Origin: Symbiodinium kawagutii
Taxonomy: Eukaryota > Sar > Dinophyceae > Suessiales > Symbiodiniaceae
Direction: 5' to 3'
Length of the DNA stretch: 64,000 nucleotides
Assembly: GCA_009767595.1 (NCBI GenBank)
Contig: VSDK01003688.1
Coordinates: 1 to 64,000, forward strand
This document shows positions 47,501-60,300 of this stretch, one piece after another. Numbering within the stretch: position 1 is the first letter of the stretch; each line of letters starts with the position of its first letter. The notes under the pieces are model-generated. The model was not told where the DNA came from. It saw nothing but the letters and a program-made list of their open reading frames with translations, and searched no databases. The position numbers and the translations under genes were made by a program.

Positions 47501-50500
47501 TGAAAAGGCCGCTGCAGACGGCAGACTGAGCTAGGATGAAGTAGCTTAGGCGGCTGAGGTTTGGATTGGTTCAGGTATGCCTCTTCAAAAAGAACACTTT
47601 CCGAAAGGTGGGTGTCTCTTTTGCTTAGAGGACCCCTGGAAGAACTACGTTCAAGCAGAGAAGGATCAAGGGTCGTGGGAGCCAGTTCACCAAAAACGTC
47701 TTGTTCTTTTTCGTCGATGCTTGTATTTTCCGATGGCAAGTCTTGGTGTCTTGCCTCTCCGCATGTGCTTGCAGCTTCAGCTGAGTTTTTCTGAACATGT
47801 CGCTTGGTGTGCAGGATGATCCAGAAGTGGAACTTCAGAGGCCAGTGCGGCCAGCGCAGGCAAGGTGGTGATTGTTGGTGATTTTTTTTTGGGTCTGACA
47901 CATGACAGTCTATGGAGTCAATGAAAAATCGAGAAAACATCAACTTTACACCATTATTTTTCATATGTTTCTGTCTATGATAAGTAATTTTTCAGTGCTG
48001 AGTAGATGGGAAGTAGATGGGAAGCAAGGGCAGTTCTAAAGTTAGGATTAAGGACAAGAAAGGACACCTTTAACTTCGACACCAAGCAGTAGCACTCAAG
48101 CATCAAGCGCACTTCGCCAAGAGTAGGTATAGATATGTATAGGTTTGCATTTAGATATAGCGAAATATAACTTGTAAATGTATAGATCATAGATCTGCAC
48201 ATAATATATGATAGTATGTGTAAACAGTAACCGTCTGCAGCGTCACTTTTTTGCAGCTACTGGATGCTCCTGGCGTCATTCTCTTGCTAGGGCCTCGATG
48301 GTGTATACAGGCGGCGTGTCTCAGATGTGTATGAGGCTACAGCAGCCCAAGTGCCACCAACGCCATCAGCACCATCTCGACAGCGCTCGCACGTCACTCA
48401 ATTTCTCAGCTTGTCTCAGCTATCGGAGGAGGGAACAGGAAACACGGATAAATGGTGGATGATACTTGATGGTGATCGCGAGTATGTAGTGCAGGTGGGA
48501 TATCTTCATTTTTCTCAAATCAATAAAAAGTAACTAGAAAAATGATTTTATAAACAAATAAGCACACACACACACACACATATATTATCGTCATTCTTAC
48601 ACATCATTGTGTTTGTGCGTGTTTTTTTTGAATATATTTTGGTTCGGACATGTTGCTCCCGGAGCTCAGGCGCACTCCAGCAGTTCGACAGCCAAGAGAT
48701 TTGCAGTCTAAGATCTTTGTCTCCGGCATCTTGACCGAACATAGACACCAAACACGTCCAAGTTCTCCACAAATTTGCAACTCCATGGTCATTGTGACTC
48801 GCATGGTCAATTGATATGGCCCATGATATAGCACATAAAATGGCACGTGATGGTTTGGAAACTGATATGGCCTGGGTGTTGCGACATGTCTGGGCGCGAT
48901 GTGCCAAGGGCTCAGCGGAGAAACATTGCCGCAGACCCTGGGAGAGTGCTGCCAAAGTGTAGGCGAAGTTCGGTACGCAACGGTCTACATGGACCCAGCC
49001 ACTTTGATGCAAGTCGAACTGCTCAGAAAAGCCAAACGAATCTATTTGATTCGACCGATTGAATCAGTATTCAGGTTATTCTTGCTCTCTTTGGCTGAGG
49101 ATAGTGGTCGTTCCAATGGAACTGGAAAGGTGGATTTCGACAGCAGGGAGACTGCACAACGAGCGATCAGAGAACTGAATGGAAGCACACTGGACGGCGT
49201 TCAAATTACAGTGCAATCTTTGGCGGATGTTCCCTCCCATCTTTGGTCGCTCGGCTTACCTTTGACTTCAGGGCCTTAGGGAAATTCCAGGCAAAGGAAA
49301 CACATTAGAGGAGATGAGACAGAGGAGAGAACCGAAGATGAAGAGAAAGGAAAAAGAAAATAGATGTAGATAAATAAACAGAATTAAACAGATAAATATA
49401 TTGAATACATAAACAGATAGATAGATAAGAAGATAGATAGATAGACAGATAGATAGATCGATCGATCGATACATACATAGATCCATCGATCGATCGATAG
49501 ATAGATAGATAGATAGATAGATCAATAGAGAGATAGATAGATAGATAGGTAGATATAGATATTTAATTTATTAAAGAATCTTTTTTTCAAAAGAGGCAAC
49601 GGTGACGGTGGAAGCAAAGAAGAGCCGCGTTGTATGTGGCTTGAGGCAGCGCCGTGACACTGGCTGCGCCGTTTTTGTGGGGAACTTGGACTCTAGCGTG
49701 ACCAGAGAGGAGCTGTCCCTTGGCGTGGCACATGACATCAAGTGACAAGCGTGGCGTGGGACTTGGAGGCTTTACCAATCTTTGCTAATCTTTACCATGC
49801 TTTCCGTGCTTCAAACCCATTCAAAGCCATCATGCCACGGTTGGAGTGATCTAAGCACATTGCAGGACAATGTCCAGGACACATGCGCATATGATGTATA
49901 TGTGTTTTTCAATAAATAAATAGATAAATGAATAAATGAATAAATAAATAAATAAATAAAAAAATATATATAGATGTAGTTATGTTCTTTTATGCATGGG
50001 CGTCAACGTATGTATGCATATTGAGAATTGTAGACGCGCATAAGTATTGTGCAGTAGCACAAAATGGGCACTGATTCAGGGAGCTAGTTTGATTGAAATG
50101 GCGTGAGTGGACAGTGGACAGTCAGAGCTTTCTAACCTCGCCCCTGTAGCCAAAGAAATAAGCTGCGAATTGAAGGGCCAAAGCTTTGGAACCCTTCAGG
50201 ATCTTCAGGAACACTAGGAATGCAGCATGGAATCCTTTGGAACCCTTCACAACGGGAACAAGTGAAAAGACGAAAACTGGCCTAACTTGAAGGCAGAACT
50301 GGAGACCCCTCCCTGCCACTGGATGCGTGCGCCTCTTCGTACCATAAGACTTGAGATGCAGACACCTTTTTTGACACTGAAAAAGGTTTTTCAAACATCT
50401 GAGAATGCATACGATCGATATGCAAAGTAAGAAGTGGGATGCATGACGAACAGTTTTTGGACGGAAGTTTTCAAAATTTTCACATCATTGGGTAAAATGG

Positions 50501-52037
50501 CGATTGGACACTACCGATATGATTTTTACTCTCTTCATGCCTGCAAGTCTATGACGCCTAACTCATCGTAGTGCCCACGTTTTTTTTTCCCTTCTCTTAG
50601 TCAACAACATGTTGATCAACATGAACTCTGCTTGTTTTCCAGCATTAGGGCAAACCCCTGGACGCCCGGGCAAAAAATGCCTGCAAGTCTCGGCCAATCT
50701 GAACAACCTGGTTGACCATGGTAAAGCGTAGCAAAACCATTCAGAAATCCTGTGGAAGCATCAGATGCAGCTTCAGGAGCGATAGTTTGTTCCTGCAAAA
50801 GCTCCCAGATCAATCCGATATGCAGTGAAGAATGTGAACCACCACGGTGCTGCATTTCTATCTGCCAGCAAGAATCAGAGCCGTGTACCAAGGCAAGCCT
50901 TTGCTTCAAGAATCGGAACCCTGGCTGCTTTTGAGAATGAAACCATTGAAAGCACAACGTGCAGCAGTTACATGCAGTTCCATGCAGTTGCCCATTCCAG
51001 CATGGGAAACTTTCTGCATTTTGTCCAAGGTGAAGTAGTCTATGCACGAATTTTCGTAGACCGGCAGCATCTTGACAAGACTTGGGTTCTGGGGGCGTGA
51101 TGTCCCTGTCCATGTGTGGCACTTATGCACTTCAAATCTGTTTATTTCAACCTCAGCATACCCTTCTAAGTAGAACTTCGCACACTGACTTGAGCCGCCT
51201 CATGTGTTCTTGGTGCTTGCTTTTGTAGGCCAGGTTGAGGCAACACATGGCACTCCATGGTAAAAAAAGCTGGGGAAAAACCACAGTCGTGCAGTGGCAA
51301 ATGTTTGATAGGTCACAGTCTGATCACGTCTCGTTTTGTCATGACTTGGGAAACCAGATATTGAATCAGGTGTTTCAAGCTTTTCTTTACTATATATATA
51401 TATTTATATATGTAGATATATGTTTTGTGCCAGTATGCATGCGTAATCTCTTCCAAGTGTTCACTATCAAATGGCAGGGGCTGACGTACGTTTGGGTTTT
51501 TATATACAGGAAGTGTTTCTGGAAACACTGTGGATGGGGCCTCTATCGTAATGGGATGCATTTTCACAGTCAACACGCATGAGATTTGGATTTCATAGGT
51601 CGGGTCTTGGGATTTGATGGGTTCGATCTTTCCCGGGCCTGGGTTTGATGTGCAGAGCATCCTCAACAATGCTGTGGCTGCTATTTTTCATCACCTACCC
51701 CTGGCCTCAGTCAGCCCTGTTCTCCTGAAACTGGCGCGCTTCCATTTTATGTGTTGGTTTGCATGACATGCCCTAGCAGTTAATATGTGCAGTTTGGTTT
51801 TCTTTCCCGTGGTGACCTGGCTTTTGGAATCTCCATTTTCCCATTACCAAAGCAGTTTTATTGGATACGGGGATGATCGGGGATGCTTATCGCTCGGACT
51901 TTCGAACGAAGGCTGCTGTGCACGGCAGCAGCAGTGTAGCAGCGGCCAGGGTCAAGCCGACAAATTGGTAAACAGCATCGGCGGCAGAAAGAGGGAGCCC
52001 TCTTCCTGTCCTCTTCTTATCCTGTTCTTCCTCTTCT

Positions 52038-52069
<32 letters not shown>

Positions 52070-54302
52070 TTCTTCTTCTTTTTTCTTCCATGAATTTTTA
52101 CAAAGTTCTTTCTTCTTCTTTCTTTCTCTTTCTTCTCAACAAAGAGCCCGTGTAGCCCATCGGCCGACTGTGCTCCAGAAGGCGGTTCCAAATGCATGAC
52201 AGGCCCCAGTGTCAAACGGCCCCAAGGACTGGACAGCCGAGAGGCTGTGGCAAGGTCGAGTATGCATCCGTTGAATTGGCAGAAGAGGCAGTGCTCAAAC
52301 TCAACGGCAAGGCCGGGCCACGTTAGCATTTCTCAATTGCATCACTTGGGGTGCAATTCTAGTGACAAGCGTGAAGACTCTGACGATGACATTAGCAACT
52401 GTGATGAAACATGCACCTGTCGATTTTTTTGGCTTCACTAAAGCCTTTTCAGTTTCAAATCAACAGGCATTGACTGCTCACATTGTCAGATCATTGGCTG
52501 CAGGCTTTGGGAGGACAAGCGTTGACTGTAGAGCCCATGTCCGAGCGACCTCTTGTGAGTGCCCCAGGCATTGTCACCGGGCCATGGCCCAGAGCACCAT
52601 CCAATGCTCTGAGGCACCGAAGATTCAAAGCACAATTTTCGTGCGAGGTTTAGCGCCGGAAATGGATGAAGGAGCGGCTGTTTTGGAGTCAGCAAATACC
52701 AAAAAGGATTGAAATGTACTGCAATTAATTGCATTGTTTAAATTTGTTGAATTTATCAGCTTCACTTCACCCTCCAACCAATCTGCAACAGGTTCTTTGC
52801 TGGAACTTGCTTCTAGAATTGGGCCTGTCACGTTTGCTCGCATCTTCCGCGATCGAGAGAGTGGTCGTTCGAGAAACTGCGGCAAAATAGTGCCCTGGCC
52901 GACCAAATCCGCCAGAATTGCGGAGCTGGGCAATTGCAACATGTGAAAGATTGTGAAAGCGTTTTTCTTGATTTGGCTCTGGTCAAACCGAGCAGCAGGA
53001 TTCAGTGGCATTTGTTTCAGAAACGGTCATGCCTTGTGAAAGGATCAGTCAATACACCCAGGAGTTCGAAACAGAAGACCTGGCCGCTCAAGCTTTGACG
53101 AAACTGGCGGGAGTGGATTTCCATGGGAGGATCCTTTCTGTTCAACCCTTTGGTCAGGTGAGGGGCTTGCGATAGCTTGCGGCAGAGTGATCCCGGGTCA
53201 CCAGTGGCGCTGCAAGAGCTGTTTGTCCGTTTTTGATGCAGGCATCCGAGAGCTCTGAGCCCCGACTGCAGGCGCCGAGTAAATTTTCTGGTCGAAAGAT
53301 TCGGGTGCCACTTCTAGTGATTGCCAGGAAGGATTTTGCATCGCCTTTGAAGCCGACAGGTCGATGGGCGGCAAGTGTTCATTGCTGGCTTGGCTCCGGG
53401 CTGGGCTCTGAGAGGTGCGAATTGGATGCAGGGATATGCAAGGCACGTCCAGGCCGATATGCAAGGCATTTCCAGGTCGAGGAGAGCACATTTGAGAGCA
53501 AATTTGATATAAGTTAGAAGAATTTAACATAATCCGCAATGATAAATTTAACATACTTCATATACTTCGGAATGTTAATTTAAGTTGGGAATAATTTTCA
53601 AACTTTGCAAACTTTGGTTCCGATCGGTGGCTAAGATACGACCTCGGAGATGCTGCGAGAATTTTGCCAGATGACTGGAGCTGTGGATACGGCGCGGGTG
53701 TCACTTGCAGATTGAATCCTTCAGGTTTGTGCAAACGATGCAGCCATAGAATGCATGATCCTAGGTTGCTAAGTTCCTAAATGTGTCGCATGTTCAATCA
53801 TTTTCATCTTTGGCAGCGATTCTCTTCCCCGAAGCTGCTACTTGGTGCCGAGGTTTCTGAAGCGCGAAACCGGCGAGTCCAAAGGGACTGGCAAGGTGAA
53901 ACGTGTGGTTTGGGTGAGACAATGTAGTTTAAATAGATTTAAGTAAGGAAGCAAGAAAAACATGAGATAACATGTATAAGAAACACAAACATGCTTTCCA
54001 TGGTTTTCTTTTGATGTTTTCACAAAAGAATGGAACTCATTTTCCAAGTGGCACGAAGGTGGAGTTTCGTACCGCAGAGTTGGCCCAACAGGCAGTCAAG
54101 GACCGCGATACAGCAGCAAAGTAGTGGGCCACTGCATGATATGATCATGTGAATTACACACAGGCGCACATGCACACACAGATAGCGATAGATAGATAGA
54201 TAGATAGCTAGCTAGGTAGGTAGGTAGGTAGGTAGGTAGAGATTTATATAAGATACACTATGCATGCACTAAATGCATATGCATACGTAAATAGATTTCA
54301 TG

Positions 54303-54336
<34 letters not shown>

Positions 54337-57300
54337 CGCGTGGGTGTATTTATATTTACGTGTTTTTTTCAACACATACAAGTGCAATAATTTCATGTTT
54401 TGAGTGGTTGAGGCATGAGTTGTAGATTCCTTTTCCAGTTCCACGGCGGCACAAACTGTTGCTGAAGCCCGGCCCAGCCTGGCATCTCCAGGAACTCAAT
54501 GGTCGGTTGTTGAATGGACACCGTCTTTCTGCGCGAATCATGGAGCAACTGGGATTTTGTTGGGCGTTTCATTTTGATTCCACGTGGATAAATGTTTTGC
54601 CGTCACAAAATGCCTTCCCTGGCGCCCTAGGCAGGAGAGGCCCAGTCGGCAGCAAAGAGATGCAGACCCAGACTGCAGGCTCTTCATTGGAAACCTGCCG
54701 GAAGAGGCTCCTTGCGAAATCTTTCAATGAACCGCCTCTCTTTCATTTGTTGTTCTTGTTGTTCCCAGCTTTGTCATTGTGTCCTGTCACAAGTGTGGAC
54801 GAATGGCAATGCAGTCAGAGGGAAGCTGTGCTGGGATGCAACCAATACCGCTACCAATCATGGAGATAATACTGAATTTGGGTTCTCTTCTGGAACAGTT
54901 AATTTTCTTTTTGTTGTGGTTGTTGTTTGTGAATGGTTTGGCGCACGGTGGGGCCCTGTTTGTTTTTTAAATTCTTAAGCCTCATGTCAATGAAAGTGCC
55001 ACAGTGCTTTTGACTCTGTGACGAATGCTATGTTGATATGCATGGTCTGCACAAGCTGAACACCCCAAAACTGCATTTCTGGATGCTTCTGGCCCCTGTC
55101 TTCGCTAGTGGGCGCTATTGAGATCATGTGCATTTTTTTCACGCTTGTTTTGGTTCTGCTCACGAGGTCCCCACCCCTCAATGCTCGCTTCTTTCGGGGG
55201 ACCTATCCGTACATGTAAGCTACACTGAGTTGCATTTTCGTGGCGGAGGGGGCCTACCTGGAACTTACGCTCCCTAATACTACAAAGTAGACCCCCTCTC
55301 CTACACTCATAGATCGGCAGCGGATAATGTATGTCATCAGCTAAACATTTGAAAAAGTCAATCCAACATCATCCAATCCCCCAAGAAACAAACAATCAAA
55401 AACAAGAGAAGCCGGGACTTGGGAGGCGTGGTGAGAGGGAGGAGCGGTGGGGATAAAGAGGAAGGGAGGTTGGGGGGTCGGGGCGGGGATTGTTGCATTC
55501 ATAGTTTCGCAAAGTAAAGTGCAAGTTACGTCTCATCAAGGTATCCCATGCGTTGACCAGCGTATGCAAGCCAGCATCTTAAACTTTTACAACAGTACAT
55601 TACATTGACGATTTCTTGAACGAACATGTAGCTTACGATTTGTGCAGTTATGGCTTTTGTACCCCACGACTTGTACCTCACAATAGTAGATGGAGGTAAG
55701 CAAAAACTTGGGGGTTAAAAACAAGTAAGCCTTACATGTTGAAGCGACCTCTCCCTTAACAGGGGATCTCCTCCCTGTCAACATGAAGGTTTCTGAAGAG
55801 CAGCTCAAGGATTTGCTGCAGCAGACTGGTGAGGCTTGGGCGCCAACGATTGTCACTCTGATGAGTTGCTTAGTGTAATCGGAACTAAGCTTATGATAGC
55901 CTATGTGATCTTATATGTAACTACAACCCTGATGACTGTGTAGATTGCAGGGGCTCCTGGTGGTATTGTTTGGGATCATTGGGACACCGTCCATTATACA
56001 GTTATTGACACTCATTCATCATCATTTTACATTGACAGTTTTGTCGCTGCAAGGGTGACAAGATGGGACTGATCGAGATTTTGTTGGGCAGTGAATGGGT
56101 TCACATCAGCAAGTTCCAGAGCAGGTGCTCTCAGCATCAGTTTTCCGAACGCAGCGCGGCGATTCCTCCGGGCGTGCTGTGATGGTCCCTCGTCACATGT
56201 TCAGGGAAGGCTCGTAGAAGTCCCAACATCAAGCATCGCGGAACCAACAGATAGAACGCATCAACCTTTTTGCATCACGTTGCGAGTTTGCTTGCTCGTC
56301 CATAACGAGCTCGTCCCAAAGTTGCGTTTGATTGGTCACGTTCCCCAAGAGTTGAATTGCGAAAAGCAGCTGGCTAAAAGATGCTTCTGCAGCCCGAAAC
56401 CGAGGGAAGCGCAGAAGAAGCTTTGCGAGCAGTGAGTGTTTTGCAACTCGACGACAGCTGTCCTCAAACACCCTCTATACCCCGGCCCTGTCTTTTCTTG
56501 GTGGGGAGATTCTATGGTTGCTTGCGCTTAAGTCAGTTCTCTAGAGTCACTGTCCTCGTATGTGCTCGTGACATATTTCCTCGCTGCCTGTCATTTCTTC
56601 AAGCAATCGGGATGTCGGATTCGCATAGCCTGGTGGAAACATGTCTGTAGTCAAGGCAAACCATCGGAAGCCCCGACAAAGGATAATGCCTCTCCACACA
56701 TCACACAAAAAACAGGCACAAATGTACAAAGATGACATTGAAATACATTAAATGACTATACTGAAATGCCTGGGACTTCACGTTTGGCTTGTCGCTTGTT
56801 TCTTCTGAGCTGTGTTACACAGTTGAGGCACAACACCTTCTACGTCTCCAAGCGCATCATTGTTCGCCTAGATGGTAGGCAGTTGGAGCTTTGGATGCAA
56901 GTACGGGACAAAGGTTGGATAAAGCGGATAAGATATAAACATATACATACATACACACACACACACACATATATATATATATGTATATCATATTCAATCT
57001 CATGTTCATACATGTTCCAGGTGGATCACACAGCGAGGTTGTTCCAGATGCAAGGCTCAAAGCAGATCAGCAATTTGGATTCAGGAGCAGTTGGGACCTT
57101 CATGATCCCCCAAATCGCTCTAAAGATGCCCAGAAGCAAGGTGGCAGGCATGCACGCATGCACACACACACACACACATGTTTACACTTTTAGTACTGTA
57201 TGTACTATCGGTGGCGCAGGTGAGTGTGAGGATGCACTCGTGTGTGTTTGGGTTTATTGTCTTTCAAGTGTGTGTGGTGTGTTCAGCCTTGCAATTTGCA

Positions 57301-60300
57301 GGAGTGCGGGAGGCATGGTTTAAGATCAATTCATGGTCCAAGACTATTTCGAACTTTGAAGGCTGTTAGGCTCATCATGCCCACCTGACGCAACGAAGCT
57401 ATGATGAGGGAGGGCGGACTGATCATCGACCTGTATCTGCGATGATGGCTGTAGTGTTGTCAGGCCCTTCCACTAGTGTGTTCTCAACCTACACTTCCCG
57501 GGGTTTTCATTTTATGTGCAGTCATGGCGAGTGGGTCATAAACTCATAATTGTCATGACATGAGTTGGGCATTTGGACTGGTCGTCTGGCTCATGTGGGA
57601 CTCTATGTGTAGTTGGGGGACGCACCGGCACATGCACGCATGAACATGCCACACATTGGGGAGTATCACCACTACAATTACTACATGGATCTGATTTCCC
57701 ACATCTTCTTGCAATTCGATTGCCAGGTGGGTTGTCTCAGTTGTCTCATAGTGTTATCTTCAATGGTTAGCTGGTAGAGCGGTGGCAAAGTCAGTCGAAC
57801 AATCTGTGCGTGTGCATGCAGAATATCTCTCATGTTGCGAGGCATTGCCATGCACAAATTGCAAGGGGTCCTCATGTTTGCCTGAGGATTCGACGGTGTT
57901 TGTTGGCGGTCTCAATTTCGACACCACAAGTGAAGGTGTGGCGGACTGGGTGCGTAGGAGGCCTGCAAATCTGTTCCTGCAGGTGAAGCCGATTTTGAAT
58001 TTCCCATCGTGTTTCTGAGATCTAGCATCATCTAGCATATCTAGCTGTGAAGTTGGCGGAAACTGATTCTAGTTCTTCATTCATTCCACTTGCACTTCAT
58101 CCAGTTGGCCTCGCTATCTTCTGCTGCATGTGGACGCCATAGAGCAAGATCCCCAACTGTTTCGCTCTGTGGAAGGTCTGGAGAGGCACTTTGCTCAAGT
58201 GGCTGATGTGGCTTACGCAGCTGCCTTCAGTGTGAAGGGCACCGGTAGGCCACGAGGCACAGATCAAAAAGATTCAAAAAGCATCCAGAGAATCCTAGAG
58301 ATCCCAGACGGAGATCTCAAAGGGACACGTAATACGGACATATACGGACACCCAGAGGGACACCCAATGCCACCCAGAGGGACACTGAGTGAATCTGAGT
58401 GACAGGCAGCGGCAAGGTGGAATTCCAGACGCCAGAAGCTGCTCGCATGGCTGTGCAGCAACTGGATGGTTCTGAGTTGGACGGTCGGCAGATTCATGCG
58501 ACTCGGAGAATCTCAGTCGCCTCACTGGGAACGATGGCTTCTGAAGAATATGTCGCCTTTATTGCGTTTACATGGTTCCATTTGCTTGATTCCCTGGGTT
58601 GGCTGACGGAGTGTTATCGAGGAAGTGTTTTCAGCAACCACCAACCAGTAGCATCTCTTGTAGATGTTCAAAAGGAATTTCTGAGCTTTCTTGAAGGGAG
58701 CTCAAGCTGTGCTTGATTTTGCTGTTCCACTTGTCTCTTTTATTACATGTACTTGCCAGCACGTGTATAGATGATTTGTAGAACATATGTTCTGCAAACT
58801 ATAAACACAAAACAGAAATTAGGTGGCGTGTTTAAAATGTTTTTGCATCCCTGCATCACTCCGGGCACACGGATCACTGCCAGGCGCCAGGCAAATTTGC
58901 ATGCGCTTTCTCAAAGGAGAATCCACAAACAAGCGCTAAGGAACGGTTTCCAAAAAATCATCATTTAAACATTTTCATTCTGTATCATTCTGTCACCCCA
59001 GCGGCCCGGACTTGTGCCAAGATGTGTCAAGCATGTTGGATCTTGTTGGTTTGGCAATGTACTCGAGGTGAAATTGATGGAGGAAAAGCCACCGTGCCTC
59101 GGTGAAATATGGTGAAGCACGGTGAAGTTGAGAGGTCAGTGAAGCATGGCATAGCATGGAATAGTTCATGCAATAGTTCATGGAATAGTTCATGAAATGA
59201 TAGGCAGAGTAGTAATTGAAATACACAACGAAGCCCACAGAATCTCACTGCCATTTTCTGAGTAGGTCAGCCAGAACCTAGGCCCATCTAGGCCCTCTCT
59301 GCATATATGATGAATGGGTGCATGTCAAAGCTAGCACTGACTTTGTGCATAGAAAGAGGCCGCATAGAGGTTCTTGCTGATGGTGGTTCACCAGGGTAAT
59401 GCCGACGTCTCAACGGTGAAATTTGGCCAAGGATCTTGGCTCAAATTTGTTGGAACTCCAGCTTCAAAGCAATGGCTCTCGAGGTGTAGCTTGAGCATGC
59501 TAGAGAGTGGACGAGTCAATGAAGGACCTGTGCAAAGATGTGTAAGTTTTCATTGGTCCGAGAAGGGTATTGAGGTTCGATGCATTGCAGTTCCCATGTT
59601 GTTTCGGTGTTGCTGAGAAAGCGCGCCTTCTCAGAGTTCAAATCCGCCCAGTGCCCCGGGGCATGAACATTGACTGACCAAGTGCTTGGATTTGCTTCTG
59701 CAAAATCCTCATCACAAAGGGACCTTCACCAGCAGAACGTTGTTGCCGGCTACGTTTTGCAAAAATCGAAACCATATTTCTTCCAAAGCCTGGCGGGCAA
59801 CAACATTCGTTGCCATCATGATGACACTTAGCATTTTCAGTGCGAAAGTCCCGATATGCCCAGATGATCGGCTGATTTCGATCTCAAACTCTGGCGGAGG
59901 GCGAACACATGGAGATTCTAAGCGAACAGCATCAATTTCAAGGATTTACAGTTTTATGACTGCATCCTTCTGCAGAGTTTTAGAACATTTGCCGAGATCC
60001 AATGGGGAGCTCACTGGCGAGGAAGGCCTGAAGTTCATGCTTTGACCTGGACAGTGGCTGTTCTGAAGCGCGAAGGAGGAAGGCCAGAGGAGACCCTCAC
60101 AGCGAGCCCGTGACCTGCCCGTTGTCATTTGGTCAACTTCTTCGCCGAAAAACTCTTGGCTCGGTCTCGGCGGACAAAAACGCTCCTCTTTTAGTGAAGT
60201 ATGACTTGTGGTGATTGTGGTGTTCGGAAAAAGGGGACGCAAAGCTTTGCTTGGCTGAAGGTAAATGAGTAGAGTGAAGATCCTGTTTCACAAGTGGGAG

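Noticed and set aside
59380-59440. Spliced-leader relic (TTGGCTCAA) that could mark a retrogene
   Set aside because: Only a short match to the dinoflagellate spliced leader; the CCGTAGCCATTTTGG part is absent.
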